Below, in pieces: positions 32,306 through 43,513 of a stretch of DNA of 64,000 bases. Source of the stretch: Aureobasidium sp. EXF-3400 (lineage: Eukaryota; Ascomycota; Dothideomycetes; Dothideales; Saccotheciaceae); contig SWBL01000297.1 of the NCBI GenBank assembly GCA_024195585.1, positions 1-64,000 of the forward strand, read 5' to 3'. The translations under genes and the position numbers were made by a program. Numbering within the stretch: the stretch's first letter is position 1; the number at the start of each line of letters is the position of its first letter. The notes below the pieces were generated by a model. The model had not been told where the DNA came from. It saw nothing but the letters and a program-made list of their open reading frames with translations, and did no database searches.

Positions 32306-34318
32306 TCAACGATACCTGCCTGATCGCTTCGAGTCGTAGATGACCTCGCGTTCGTATATGCGCTCGTCGTATTTGGAACGAGGCTTTGCGGGTGGTGAAC
32401 GTGGCTTGGGAGGTGGAAGTCTCTCGAGTTGTTCACGTTCCCACTCAATCTCACGGATGCGGTCACGACGTTCGCGACGAATGTCCTCTGTGAGCTCTAC
32501 GAGTTGAAGGACGTCCTCCTGCATCAAATTGTCAGCGTACAGCTGATAGTGTTTGGTCCATCCATCACAACTTACATATTTCAGATATTCCATGACGTAG
32601 AAGAAGTGCTCCGAGTCCTCGTATTGATAGCCCATCTCCTCGATAGCTTCCTTGATCACCAGATCTTTGGCGACTTCAGTCCACATGTCTTTCGTGGGTT
32701 TACGTTTCTCCTCTTTGCGCTCGGGTGCAGGACCTCCGGGGCCAAAATCAGTAATGAATTCTTCGTTAGCAGTATAAAACTTGCTTCTTCGGGAGCCATT
32801 GTACTGTTGCCAGGTGATGTCTTGCCGAGCACCTCCCAGACCATCCATCTGAACTCGTCTGGTTCCAGGAGGAATGTCAACGAGTCCCCAGTCTCGAGTC
32901 GCACCATTATATGCTTCGCCCACATAGCCACGCTCGAGTGCTTTGCGATTGTAATATTCAGCCTCGGCCGCAATCTCATCATCATAGCGACGTTGAGGTG
33001 CAGAGACCGAGCGAGAACGGGTGAGCTCAACATTTCGCTCCATCTCAGGCTCACGTGGACGAGCTGGGCGAGACACTTCACGCTCGAAGGTGATGTTCTC
33101 GTCATATCCTCCATTACGGTTATTGCGTCTGCGAATTTCTATCTCGAGACTTTCGTCTTTGGGTGCAGGAGGAGGACTCGGTGGTGCAGGGGGAGGACTG
33201 GGTACCGGTTCCGGAGAGCGGACTCGCTCAATGCCGTGGTCAATATGTCTGTGATGCGTAATGATCTCTTGAATGATGGGAGGTCGGACGATAGGCTCTG
33301 GCGGTGGTGGTGGCGGGGGCTCAGGGGTTGGCTCTCTGACTGGTTCCGGGCTAGGCTCGCGCGGGACAGATCGATCTCGTCGTCTGATGATAATCTCTTC
33401 CATGTCATCTCTCGCAGGAGGAGGAGAGGGGTGTTCATGCTCGCGGCGGCGGATAATGATTTCCTCACGCTCATCTCTGGGAGGAGGTGGTGGAGAAGGC
33501 TCGCGACGCCTGAACAGCCACTCTTCTCTTTCGCGTGCAAGCGGGCCTGGACTACGTCTGCGAGGAGGTGGGAGGCTGCGCTCACGCTCGCGTATGCTGA
33601 TCTCCTCTCTCTCCACGTTGCGCACGCTTCGGGCTGGGGGAGGCGGAGAACGTCTCTCTTCATGACGAAAGATGATCTCCTCGTCAGCAACTTCTGATCT
33701 CGCGGCTTCAGATCGAGGGGGAGGTCGACGGTCGCCAGCACCTCTGCGAAAGACTATGTCGGGAGGAGGGCCTCGAGGCGGTTCCGGGTCTCTTTCTCGC
33801 TCTTGTTCTCTCCTGCGAATCAAGATGTCCGTCTCCTCGATTTCTCCTCTGTCTCTTAGCCTAGGGGGCCGTGACTGCTCACGCTCGCCACGTCGAAAGA
33901 TGATTTCCTCGCGCTCGATATCTCTGGGATCCCTCGAAGGTGGTGGTCGTTCTCTGGGTGGAGGCTCAGCTCTGCGATCCCGAATCACGAGTTCGTCTCT
34001 CTCGACTCTTTCGCCACCTCTGCGCGATACGGTGTCGACCTCTCTACGGGCGACATAGTCTGCATATTCGTCCACTTCGCGATTCTTAACTACAAGTGGG
34101 CCGGCATTCGTTCGTCCATAGTCGTCGTGGAGGAAGTCTGGAAGCTTTGGTCCGCGGGTGCTTCGACGGTCGCTTACAACAGTGTCTGGGCGGTCGGCAT
34201 AGCGAGTGCGGTTTATGTCGACTTCGATGTCATCGTAGTTGCGCGCAGGTCGAGGTCGAGCATAAGGATCGCGGTCACGGTCGTCGTAGACATCAGTGAC
34301 AGGATAGCGCCGAGACAT
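32306..34318 (-). CDS. Arg/Glu-rich protein with DUF8035-like C-terminal block, 651 aa (2 exons)
   Basis: Exons are 34318-32576 and 32518-32306. The intron (32575-32519) has perfect signals (gtaagt, CTGAC branch, cag) and its removal joins FYVMEYLKY to EDVLQLVELTEDIRRERR. It is 57 bp long and free of stops, so an unspliced reading of 670 residues is also open. Residues 1-430 are low-complexity with many repeats of the type EEIIIRRRE separated by Pro-rich stretches, giving a very charged, probably disordered and helical protein. The C-terminal part (WTEVAKDLVIKEAIEEMGYQ) matches, from memory, a fungal block called DUF8035. No enzyme motif is seen. Function unknown; a structural or RNA-related role would be a guess. 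Confidence 0.85.
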   Translation of the reverse strand: MSRRYPVTDVYDDRDRDPYARPRPARNYDDIEVDINRTRYADRPDTVVSDRRSTRGPKLPDFLHDDYGRTNAGPLVVKNREVDEYADYVARREVDTVSRRGGERVERDELVIRDRRAEPPPRERPPPSRDPRDIEREEIIFRRGEREQSRPPRLRDRGEIEETDILIRRREQERERDPEPPRGPPPDIVFRRGAGDRRPPPRSEAARSEVADEEIIFRHEERRSPPPPARSVRNVEREEISIRERERSLPPPRRRSPGPLAREREEWLFRRREPSPPPPPRDEREEIIIRRREHEHPSPPPARDDMEEIIIRRRDRSVPREPSPEPVREPTPEPPPPPPPEPIVRPPIIQEIITHHRHIDHGIERVRSPEPVPSPPPAPPSPPPAPKDESLEIEIRRRNNRNGGYDENITFEREVSRPARPREPEMERNVELTRSRSVSAPQRRYDDEIAAEAEYYNRKALERGYVGEAYNGATRDWGLVDIPPGTRRVQMDGLGGARQDITWQQYNGSRRSKFYTANEEFITDFGPGGPAPERKEEKRKPTKDMWTEVAKDLVIKEAIEEMGYQYEDSEHFFYVMEYLKYVSCDGWTKHYQLYADNLMQEDVLQLVELTEDIRRERRDRIREIEWEREQLERLPPPKPRSPPAKPRSKYDERIYEREVIYDSKRSGRYR

Positions 34319-35379
34319 GACAGCGATGGCTCGTCGCCGGGACGTTTGAAACGGTCAGAAAGTGAACCTGAACCTCCGAGTCAGGCCCAACGTGGGGAAG
34401 TATCAAAACCCACAAGCGACGTGAAGAGACAAGATGACAACATAAAAAGCAGCTTGTACACCGAGAAGCAGAGGCAGAGTCGTCACACGAAAGCTGCTAA
34501 GTCGACGAGCGGGAAACAAACGACCAGAACCTGGAACAGTGAAACTGGAGAGGCTGGTGGGTGGGGGTCATTCGTTTGTGGCTGCTTTGGTTGGTGCCCA
34601 AGCGCCTGCATCCTTGACGTATTGCTCTGACTACACCTTGATTTTGGCAGTGAACGAGTGCTGGAAGTAGTAATCGCTTGCTCAGTGATTGTAGTAATAG
34701 CCCAAGGAATCTACAGGACTTTGTGCATCCTCATGGTTACATCTTTGACCGTTCCTGACAAGAAGAGAGGAACAGTTCTAACTACTCGCATCGAGAGGAG
34801 TCTACACCTTGGGAACGATTCGATGCTTAACATTAATTGTAGACAAGGAGATTCAAGTACCAAAGTCAAAGGCTCCGTGTGCTAGAAAGCGATATCGCAT
34901 GGAATGGCTTTCTGTCAACACAAGGCTTGTTTCTTGGTTGAAGGGTCGAGCCTTCCCGAGCACATGTGGGGCTATCCGCAACCTTCTTGTTTCAGCACAG
35001 GTCATTTTCTACCGTTGACAACAGACGACGACACACCTCACGCTCTTATCAAATCATCTCACTATCTGCAAAGGAACATTATTCTTTTGTTTGTACAGCA
35101 ACTCATCTGGTATCTGTCCCACATACGAGCTAAGGATCCGCTCATCCTGCAATACTTGTGACAGCCGGGTGGCATGTGATTCAGGGTCATCCACTGCCCC
35201 GGATAACTGGAGTGTCTCCCAAACAGCAACACGATCCGTCTTGATATTTCCAACACATCTATCCGTAGGCTCAATCGATCAGTACCAGAATATGGATTGC
35301 CCATGAGTCACCTCTGTATCGCCTCAGTCTCCACATAAAAGGATACTTCATCACATAGCACAGCTGTCGAGACACAACC
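34319..35379. other. Divergent intergenic region, 1.06 kb
   Basis: It separates the start of the DUF8035-like gene (-) from the PROPPIN gene (+). Short open frames occur at 34658-35304 but none has a motif. No gene is called. Confidence 0.5.
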
Positions 35380-36912
35380 ATGGACACTCGACGTCCAATT
35401 AGAGATACTGCTGAGCCGAAGGTGCTTTCAGTAGCCTTCAACAATGATTGCACCCGGTTTGCCTGCGGGTTGGATGATGGCTTGAGAGGTGTGCATCCAG
35501 CCAGACATCAGCCTGACCATCAAACAATAACTAACCATGCCCAATAGTTTTTCGAGCCAAGGACTGCATAAGAACAATCAAGCAAGGCAAGTTTATATTT
35601 TCGCATCAAGAGTCTACTTTTCTGACTACCACCAGCTCTCCGACCCGGACACGGCCTTGCCATCGTAGAAGTCTTGGATGACAAATATGCAGCCCTGGTG
35701 GGTGGCGGAAGGCTGCCAAACTCATCGCATAACAAGGTATGTTATCCAAACACGTGGTGAGGTGAGATAGTACTTGCTAATGGCAACAAGCTCGAGTTCT
35801 GGGACCTCGTCGAAAAGAAGAAGTTGAAGGAGCTCAACTTTGGCGAACCCATCGTTGCCGTTCGGGTCACTATCAAATACTGCATCGTCGTATTGGTAGA
35901 TCGCACTATATCTTTGGAGTACACCAAGGACTCCGAGACCGGCAGTATCAATCTAGGCATTGTGAAAGCATTGTATCGAACCGCAAAGAATCCTTACGGC
36001 CTCTGCTGTATCAGAGGAGACACGCTTGCACTGCCTGGAGAAACGCCTGGACAAGTTCAGGTGCTGACCTTGACTTCCAAGGATAAGAAGGTCTTCAAGG
36101 CTCACGAGCAAGCATTGAGACAGATGGCCATCAGTAGAGATGGAACCATTATCGCCACAGCCAGTTCACAGGGCACCATCATTCGCATCTTCAGCACTAC
36201 GGACCCAACAAAATCTACTGAATTGCGTCGAGGCCTAGAGTCTGCATCAATATGGGGTCTCGCTTTCTCGCCATCTTCATACTTCCTCGCCTCCACATCT
36301 GACAAAGGTACATTACACATCTGGGACCTGCGTGCCCCAAGAGCACCAGAAGAACGCAGTCGACAACCTTCCGACCAGCGAAAACGCAATTCTGTTAGCC
36401 GCGTCAATCATGAGTACGACACGATATCTCATGCTTCTGGATCTTCATCACCGCTGCCTGGCGCCGTGGCAACAGCAACAGGAGGTTATATGCTTCCACC
36501 GCCAGACCTGCGTCACGCACCACCCGCCACCGCACCTTCCCTCGGATCAATGCTGAGTGGTCTAGCTAAAGGCACGAGATCATCGACGTCGATCGAATTC
36601 ACCATCGGTTCAGATCCACCGAATTGGCAAGGGCAGCCGCGTTACACCAGCACCACATTGCCTAACGGGCAAACAGCCAAACTCAAAGTCGACAATGTGG
36701 CTGTACCTGGTAGACCAGATGGCAAACCGCCGAAAGGAGTGGTTGCTTGGGATCCAGAAGGTGGAGACAGAAGATTGTGGGTTGTGGAAGGTGGAGCAGA
36801 TGCTAGATGGGAGGTGTTTGAATTGGCAGATGATTTGACCACGGGCGGTGTCAAGATTGGAAGTACAGGCTTCAGAAATTATCTCACTAGGCAGTTTCCC
36901 GAGAGAAGCTGA
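35380..36912 (+). CDS. HSV2: PROPPIN, Hsv2/WIPI3-4-like WD40 protein, 456 aa, 4 exons
   Basis: Exons are 35380-35488, 35548-35586, 35636-35736 and 35791-36912. Exon 2 is only 39 bp. Intron 2 (49 bp) starts with GC, not GT (AAG|gcaagt), and only this donor keeps the frame: it yields FRAKDCIRTIKQALRPGHG. Introns 1 and 3 are canonical. The product is a seven-bladed beta-propeller with the opening APKVLS-like motif (EPKVLSVAFNNDCTRFACGL), YAALVGGG, and the phosphoinositide-binding LRRG at about residues 228-231, followed by SASIWGLAFSPSSYFLASTS. LRRG in place of FRRG is usual in the WIPI3/WIPI4 branch. PROPPINs bind PtdIns3P and act in autophagy and vacuole membrane traffic. The C-terminal extension after blade 7 is Pro/Gly-rich. 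Confidence 0.9.
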
Positions 36913-37105
36913 GGATTACCCGGTGTTGGGCTTTGAACAGGACATGGCTGCATGATCAGGACGACTCTTTCAGATTTACATACTCGCGAGCAAGTGAGAC
37001 TTGATAACACAAGGACGTTGAGTGGAGCAGAATGCAATATTGTGGGTATCAAACATCTGGATTCTTCTATATAATTTTTCTCTCTCATCTTTACATGCTG
37101 GGTTT

Positions 37106-38780
37106 CTACACGCCAGCATCCCTCGTAGGTCGTGGACTGTTTTGCGCACTGTTGGTACCCCTTCCACCTTTCATCAAGCTCGCGAAGTAGGCTTCCAGGT
37201 TCTCGGTCGGCAGGTCTTTGGCAACATCTTGTGTTGCGCTGCTCGAAGACGGAGGCGGAGGAGATTGAGGACTGAATGGAGTAGAGACGCCGCCTGGACT
37301 TGATGTTGCAGCTGGTTTGTTGCGTTCCTGGAAATTTCGAATATTAGTATTGAATGTTTGGGTAGTGCAGCAATGTTGAGGGAGGACATACCTTTAAGCG
37401 TCTCAACACCTCGTCGGCGTCGTATTGTATACCGCCCATGTTGAACTGTACAGGGCCAACGTGCTCGGCCATGGCTTTAGCACCTGTTTCGTCGGTGCCT
37501 GTGCTTGAGGGTGTACCAGCTCCATTAGCCACACGACGGGCATCGCGAGCTTTCTTTGCTGCCTCGTCTTCTGCGCGATAACGATCTAGACTCTCTGCTT
37601 GGGCAGCCAGGAAGATTTGATCAGGTGTACATTCCACTTCTAGCTTTGGTTGCGAAGGAGCAGGTGGGTATGGGTTTTGGATCTGTTGTTCGTAGAGCGA
37701 GATTGTGGTGTCATGGTCTGCTGCGAGCGATGTTTCTGCTGCTCCGCCGGCAGTTTGGGCTTCGGGTGTTGAGGGTAAGGTAGGAGAGTTTGGAGTTGAA
37801 GGGAGGTCTTGGATTTCGACGCCCCAGGCACGGCTGATGCCTTCGACGTCAAAACCTTCGCGCAGGACGCGGATCTTGCCCCAGCTGTCCCAGCCAGAGG
37901 GAACGAGGACTCTGTCGCGATCGACGACGTTGTGTTTCGGAGGGCCGTCGGGTGAGGTATTGATGTCTAGGGCGTGGTGGACAAGGGGTTGTATTGAGCC
38001 TGGTTGAGCGGGCATGGTGTAGACGAGACCGGCGCCGTGCTTGAGCAGGACGGTTCGTAGGAATTGGAGGATGTAGTCAAAGTGTGATTCGCGGTATCCA
38101 CGCTCTTTCTCCAAGGTTTCAATGTGCTGAGCGTTCTGGCAGACTACGAGGAGGGGCAGACCTAATGGGTCGTCGTGCTCGCCGGGGCCCAGAGGCAGAG
38201 GAGTGTGGTTGTCGGTCATGGAAGTAGCGATATCGCGATCGCGGCGGTGCTGCCATGTAGACATATTCTCTTGCACAGCGGCTTGAGCAGATTCATCGAG
38301 CGAGGAGGTAACGAGGTTAAGTAGGCGGACCCATTGGCGTAGAGTGTGGATGAAGTCCCAAGGTTTGGCCCAATCGAGCAGGATGACAGCAGCAGTATTA
38401 GGGATAGCATCGGGAGTGAGGAGGCGGGTGAGCAGAGGAGCATACTGCTTGTCGGGAGTGGTCAGGGTGTAGAGCGACAGTCTCGCAACCATGTCGTCGT
38501 GGTCCGTGTCAAAGACATTGTGGTAGGTGTAGCCCAGTCCAAAGCGAGTGGCAAGTACAGGAGCAGCCTTCTTCTGGTCGGGTTTCCTCAGGCGAGCCGT
38601 CTTTTGCTGCTGTTGTTGGGCCAGGGAATCGACAAAGTCGCGCTGCGAGTCGATGGAGCCGCCCAGGACGATCAGCTTCTTGTCGGGCAGCCTCTTGCCG
38701 CTGGCCACTTTGTCCAGCAAAGTGGACCACATGTCGAGCTCGCTGCTCCCTGGCCGTGACTTTGACTGAGAGCGCGCCAT
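37106..38780 (-). CDS. Cytoplasmic dynein light intermediate chain, 536 aa, 2 exons
   Basis: Exons are 38780-37392 and 37327-37106; the 64-bp intron (gtatgt, TACTAAT branch, tccag) is in phase 0. The N-terminal half is the Ras-like LIC domain: DMWSTLLDKVASGKRLPDKK, then the strand and loop LIVLGGSIDSQRDFVDSL in the place of the P-loop, YTYHNVFDTDHDDMVARLSL, and ILLDWAKPWDFIHTLRQWVR. The P-loop lacks the GKS/T triad, as in other ascomycete LICs, so nucleotide binding is doubtful. The C-terminal third is Pro/Ser-rich with QFNMGGIQYDADEVLRRLK and a final short helix ENLEAYFASLMKGG that resembles the adaptor-binding helix region. It would link dynein heavy chain to cargo adaptors. It shares a 199-bp divergent promoter with the Ist3 gene. 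Confidence 0.9.
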
Positions 38781-38979
38781 CGTGTCTGGCAGAGTTGGTT
38801 GCGACGAGCGTCCAGTGTTTGGATTGGGATTGGTGTTTATTGCAGCTTGGTCAGGGTCGCCGACAGCTTCACCGCCTTTGGAGCCAAACGACTTTCACAT
38901 GCCATCAAGGTCTGAGCTGCAGCTCCCGCGTCATCGTCAACTTTTTCCCTCAGATCGCGCTCTCCCATCGCATTTCACC
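38781..38979. promoter_or_regulatory. Short bidirectional promoter, dynein LIC and Ist3
   Basis: Only 199 bp separate the two divergent start codons, so the core promoters must overlap or lie back to back. No TATA box is visible; the region is GC-rich with CT tracts. Confidence 0.6.
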
Positions 38980-39933
38980 ATGAACCAGATCAAGCAGGTC
39001 CAACGTCTCAACGAGCGCGAACTCGAAAAGGTCGTCCCTTCCAACGCATCATGGCACACCGACTACCGCGACACGGCCTACATCTACGTCGGCGGCCTCA
39101 ACCTCGACCTGTCTGAAGGAGACATCATCACAATCTTCTCGCAATATGGCGAGCCCGTCTGGATCCGCCTCATGCGCGACAAGGAAACTGGCAAGAGCAG
39201 AGGCTTCTGTTGGCTCAAGTACGAGGACCAGCGGAGTTGCGATCTGGCCGTCGACAACCTCGGCGGCGCGACTGTCATGGGCAAGATGCTCGCTGTCGAC
39301 CACACAAGATACAAGAAGCGAGACGATGAGGATGAAGACGAAGGATACGTCGGCCAGGATAAGCAGATCGCTGGTGCAGACGCTGAAGAATCCGATCCCG
39401 AAGAGGAACGCAGACCTCTGATCAAAGAAGAGATTGAGCTGGCCAAACTCATGCGCGACATGGAAGACGACGACCCCATGAAAGCATACATGATTGAGCA
39501 AAAGAAGGAAGAGGTTGAGAAGGCATTGGCAAAATCATCATCATCGTCCAGAAAACACGACGACTCGCGCCGCGAAAGAAGACACCACCGCTCAAGACGC
39601 GACCACGATGACGACCGAGACAGAAGACACAGAAGAGCATCCTCGCGTGACGAGCTGGACGACAAACGCGATCGAAGAGATGGTCATCACTCACGCAGAA
39701 ATCTTGATCGCTCAGATTCTCTCAGAAGAGATAGACACCATTCTACCAGAGATTACGACGACTCCCCACCCAGGCGCGAAAAAGACAGGAGACGACGAGA
39801 CTACTCGAGATCACCAACGCCCCCTGCCAGAGAACGCGACTACAAGCGTAGGGAACGCAGGCGCTCTTCTACGCCACCTCGCAGAAACGACTCACGAAGC
39901 ATATCCCCTAGACCTAGGCGCTCAAAAGTATGA
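38980..39933 (+). CDS. IST3: Ist3/RBMX2-like spliceosomal RRM protein, 317 aa
   Basis: This is a single-exon gene. The ATG at 38980 is chosen because MNQIKQVQRLNEREL is the typical family N-terminus; an upstream in-frame ATG (38782) would add leader-like sequence. One RRM at about residues 30-115 shows RNP2 (AYIYVGGLN) and RNP1 (KSRGFCWLKYED). An acidic linker (KRDDEDEDEGYV) and a long Arg/Ser/Asp-rich tail (RS/RD repeats) follow. Yeast Ist3/Snu17 is part of the RES complex (with Bud13 and Pml1) bound to the U2 snRNP and supports splicing and pre-mRNA retention. The metazoan-type RS tail is longer than in yeast. Confidence 0.92.
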   Translation: MNQIKQVQRLNERELEKVVPSNASWHTDYRDTAYIYVGGLNLDLSEGDIITIFSQYGEPVWIRLMRDKETGKSRGFCWLKYEDQRSCDLAVDNLGGATVMGKMLAVDHTRYKKRDDEDEDEGYVGQDKQIAGADAEESDPEEERRPLIKEEIELAKLMRDMEDDDPMKAYMIEQKKEEVEKALAKSSSSSRKHDDSRRERRHHRSRRDHDDDRDRRHRRASSRDELDDKRDRRDGHHSRRNLDRSDSLRRDRHHSTRDYDDSPPRREKDRRRRDYSRSPTPPARERDYKRRERRRSSTPPRRNDSRSISPRPRRSKV

Positions 39934-40218
39934 AGTTCAATACACATGATTTCTTCTGCCTCTTGCGATTAAACTTCATCAGCTATTGTTCAGTAGTATA
40001 CTCAGTAACCTTCACATGATCATTATGGTATTTGGGCATGCTCAGATGTCAGACGAGTGCATTGAGAGAAATTTTCTTCGAGTGAAAAGCTACAAATACA
40101 ACATTTTTAAGGAAGGTATATATACAAATGTCTGGTAGTGTGTGACAAAAACGTTATTGTATCGCAAACAAAACAAAAAAAAGCAAAGCCATAAATCATA
40201 CGTCTACTCAATCTCCAC

Positions 40219-41530
40219 TTAAGCCTTGGGCTGGCAAGCAGGAGCAGCGTTGGTAGCATTGGACGAAATGTACGACCACTCAATGGTATACTTGTCAGAT
40301 CCACGGTACTGGCCAAAGTTGGTGGCGTAGCTCTGAGGCCAGCTGTGGTCGTAGAGAGCACAGTACTGGCCAACGGGCTCGCCGTTCTTCATCAACATGT
40401 AAGTGTTGTAGAACTGGCAGGTCTTGATCTCGCCGCCGTTGGAAGGAGGGTGAGCTCTGGCGTAGTCGGCTTGAGCAGTGCAAGCAGCGGCACACTTGGA
40501 AATGTCAAAGGGTCCTGACTGGAAGATGCGGACGCCGAGGTAGCTGTGATTGTTAGCTTTGAATGTTGTAAGAGGACAGTGAAGTACTTACGTATCGTTA
40601 CCATTGCAGTCGAAGGGAGCATTGATAGCGGCATCTCCAAGGTAGATGGGAGTAGAGCAACCGGGAGGGGTAACGATCTTGTTAGAGACATAGCCGTTGG
40701 AACCAGCAATGACTACATGGAAATCCTTGCGCCATTGGCCATTGTTCTTTGCGTTTTCAGTGGTGACGGGACCTCCCCAGAAGACACACCTAGAGTGAAT
40801 ACAATTAGCATAATTCCAACTTGTCAGTCGACTTTCCACTTACTTGATGTTGGTGGTGCTGCTAGGGTTTGCACAAGAAGCATCGTTGGCTGTCTAAAGT
40901 TAGCATAATGTGTTGTCATATGGTTGTAGGTACACGAACGGTTGACAGTAGGATCGCGCTCGAAGTAGATGTTGAAGGCAGCACAGCCCTTGATGGCATC
41001 GCACTTATCAGCACAGGTCTGAGCCGAGTACTCGCTGAGCACAGTGTATCCCATGTATCTGCTCGTTGGTCAGCCAGTAGAACAATGTTGCAATGCAGAG
41101 AAGCAGAAACATACCCATAAGCGTTGTTGGAGGCCTGCAGGTTGGTGAAGGTGTTGTAGTAGCCCGAGGGGGTTTTGGCGCTGTCGGCAGTGGCCGAGAA
41201 GTCACTGTAGGCTAGAAAAACCTCAGGAGTGTCAGGTGTAGGGACTGGACCAGCACCAGTAGGCTGAGGCTTGCAGGTAACAGCTGCGCGAGCCTTGAGG
41301 CCAGCAGAGGCGGAGCTGACACCAGAGGCATTGACCTCAGCAGCGACGGAAGTTGCAGCAGCGGAAGGCTCGTAAGAAACAGTGCTGGCTTGAGCACTAA
41401 CGTCGACAACAGGGATAGTGACGGTAGGAATGGGAGTAAGGGCATGAACGGCAGCCCAGTCAATCTCCTGAGGAAGAGGGTTGGCTACAGCCAGAGCTGC
41501 AAAAGCAGCGGCGACGGTGAAGGAACGCAT
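40219..41530 (-). CDS. Secreted Cys-rich protein, paralogue of the GLEYA gene without GLEYA domain, 367 aa, 5 exons
   Basis: Exons are 41530-41115, 41058-40940, 40889-40844, 40789-40592 and 40543-40219, with introns of 48-56 bp. The intron after exon 2 has a weak donor (gttcgt) that is supported by frame and by alignment with the paralogue. A signal peptide (MRSFTVAAAFAALAVA) is followed by a Ser/Ala-rich pro-region ending near LKAR, then a Cys-rich core closely matching the gene at 23362-25317: YYNTFTNLQASNNAYGYMGY, DKCDAIKGCAAFNIYFERDP, NDASCANPSSTTNIKCVFWG, FHVVIAGSNGYV. The protein ends after this core (TNAAPACQPKA) and lacks the GLEYA domain. It is probably secreted and may be a wall or effector-like protein; function unknown. 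Confidence 0.88.
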
Positions 41531-41640
41531 CTTTTCTTGTGTTCTGGAACGAAGGTATAGAAGGAAATGTACAGAGAGTTGGGATGGATTGGTAGATGCT
41601 TGTGGTTTTGATACTCATTCAACTTACTGAGTCTTGGGCA

Positions 41641-41650
41641 TATATATATA
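41641..41650 (-). promoter_or_regulatory. TATA-like box of the secreted paralogue
   Basis: TATATATATA lies 111 bp upstream of the minus-strand start at 41530. The paralogue at 23362 has a comparable element. Confidence 0.5.
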
Positions 41651-43513
41651 CTTGGACCTGGAAATTCCACTCTCCACCTTTATGACACTTTGCCCGCAAA
41701 CGAGCATCACCACCTCGTCGTCGGCAATACACGAGCCGTCCAAGATCCTTTCCAGAACTCAAACGAATCGAGGCCAAGGAAGGATCGCGAACAAGTCTAC
41801 CCGTGAGCGCTTACCGAAATAGCTGGCGGGTGCTGATATCAGGCCAAATACAGAATGTGGAGTACTTCTTGACACGAAGGAACACAGCAACTGTGGTATA
41901 GAGAGCACGAGCCTCGCGATGATGATCTGATCAGGGAAGGACGTGACGACTCTGCAGGGTGTTATCACGGTGGCTGACTCTAAATCAAGCCCAGAGGTCG
42001 AGGAGCGTGCCGTTTGGAGGAGCCCTTCCTTGGCAGGATGGCCAAACTGAACTTTAGTCCTTATGATGGACTTTCGAGTTTGGTACGCCTGTCTGCTAGT
42101 GCAGAGGCGACAAGTTTTGCCCCTGGTCATGCCGTGTGGTTCCTGCTGTAGGAGGCGGATGCTCTTCCGGGAGTGCTATGGAGTAAGAACTCTCTATATT
42201 CTTTTGGTCACGCTCATCTCGCTTCGCGACTTCGATTGATGAAGTGGTGCCATGTCAAGAACAAGCAGGAAAAGGTCTGCGATGACGCTCGAATCCACTC
42301 TGCGAATTGAGTTCCTGGCCCCGCACTCCTTCAGAGGTCGGGCCCGTTTCCTGGATGGTCGTTTCGAGATCGGCACGATGCTAAGTTTGGGGAGTGGATA
42401 CAAAGCGCGCGGAGGATCTTTCCAGCTTTCAGGGTATCGCCAAGTCCTGACTTGCCTCGAGTACGAACAGATCGTTTCCATGTTCGCAATGCACTTGTGA
42501 GGTTCCAGAAAAGAGCTTTGGTCTCTAGTTGAAGATCAAAGGCGCACCAATATCGAGCCTTGGAAGGGATTCAAGAGAAAGCATTTGCTGGAGTAGGAAA
42601 GATCAGACGCTCCATCAAACCAATCGTGCGTTCTGTATCAACTCCCTACGTCTGTTTTTTTTAGCCTCGTGTCATTATCGCGCCTCTTGCCGCCATGCAG
42701 CAATGCGCGCAGCACCTGGCTATGGAATTATGACCGCGCAGTGTCTTCGCGCGGATCTGAAGGATTCTATCAGGCCCAGAGTACGACCCGTCTTTTGCAG
42801 TGTCGTTGTGGGCCTGTTGGATAGAAACATTGTTCCACTGTGAAAATGTCTCGGACACGAACCATAGAACGAACCGATTGTCGCAGGGCGAGACTGCAAC
42901 TGTCTCGGGCTACGGATGGCCTTCACACTGGAACCACATGAGTCAAGTCCAGGGCATTGCATACCACAACTATGACTTGAGTGGCATGTCAGCCGACGGC
43001 CCGTCTTGTGTGCTGTCAACTCGAATTTTTGGTTTGCGACTACAAGCGCCATAACCATCCTCCCGCGGCGGCCCTGAAAGTTCGTATACGCGATGCACTG
43101 CCTCGCATGTCGCAAAGCCCCCATGGCTGCTATTTTTGCTGGATATGATGTTACTCGTGTCCTGCAGGTCAATCATTAGTCTTTGCTTTTTGTTTGACGA
43201 TTCGAGATCATTGGTGCATCCAGTCTTTGCTCAAAAGACGATGTGCACGGAATGTAGATGCTTCTCGAATAATGCAAAGCATTAATTCTCCGTCCTATGA
43301 CAGGACCTAACTCCGTTCTTTTCTTGTTCAAACGTCCGTCATTTTAATTCCAGTCTGATGATGATAGTTGAGATCGAGTGATAATGGAATTCGCGCAGTC
43401 CTTAGCATTGAGACTGCATTCACAAAAGAACGAGCGGCATGTTTGTCCATAGGCCTAGGCACGTGGAAGGATCAAGCATACAGGAGGATGCAAAGATGAG
43501 TCGCGATGCTAAG

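Noticed and set aside
32429..33697. 422-codon open frame on the plus strand
   Set aside because: It is antisense to the Arg/Glu-rich DUF8035-like gene, whose biased codons keep the opposite strand open; it shows no domain and crosses that gene's intron.
42661..43176. Two open minus-strand segments in the same frame, broken by stops, with a competing plus-strand frame
   Set aside because: No motif on either strand and similar openness of both; insufficient to call a gene or relic.
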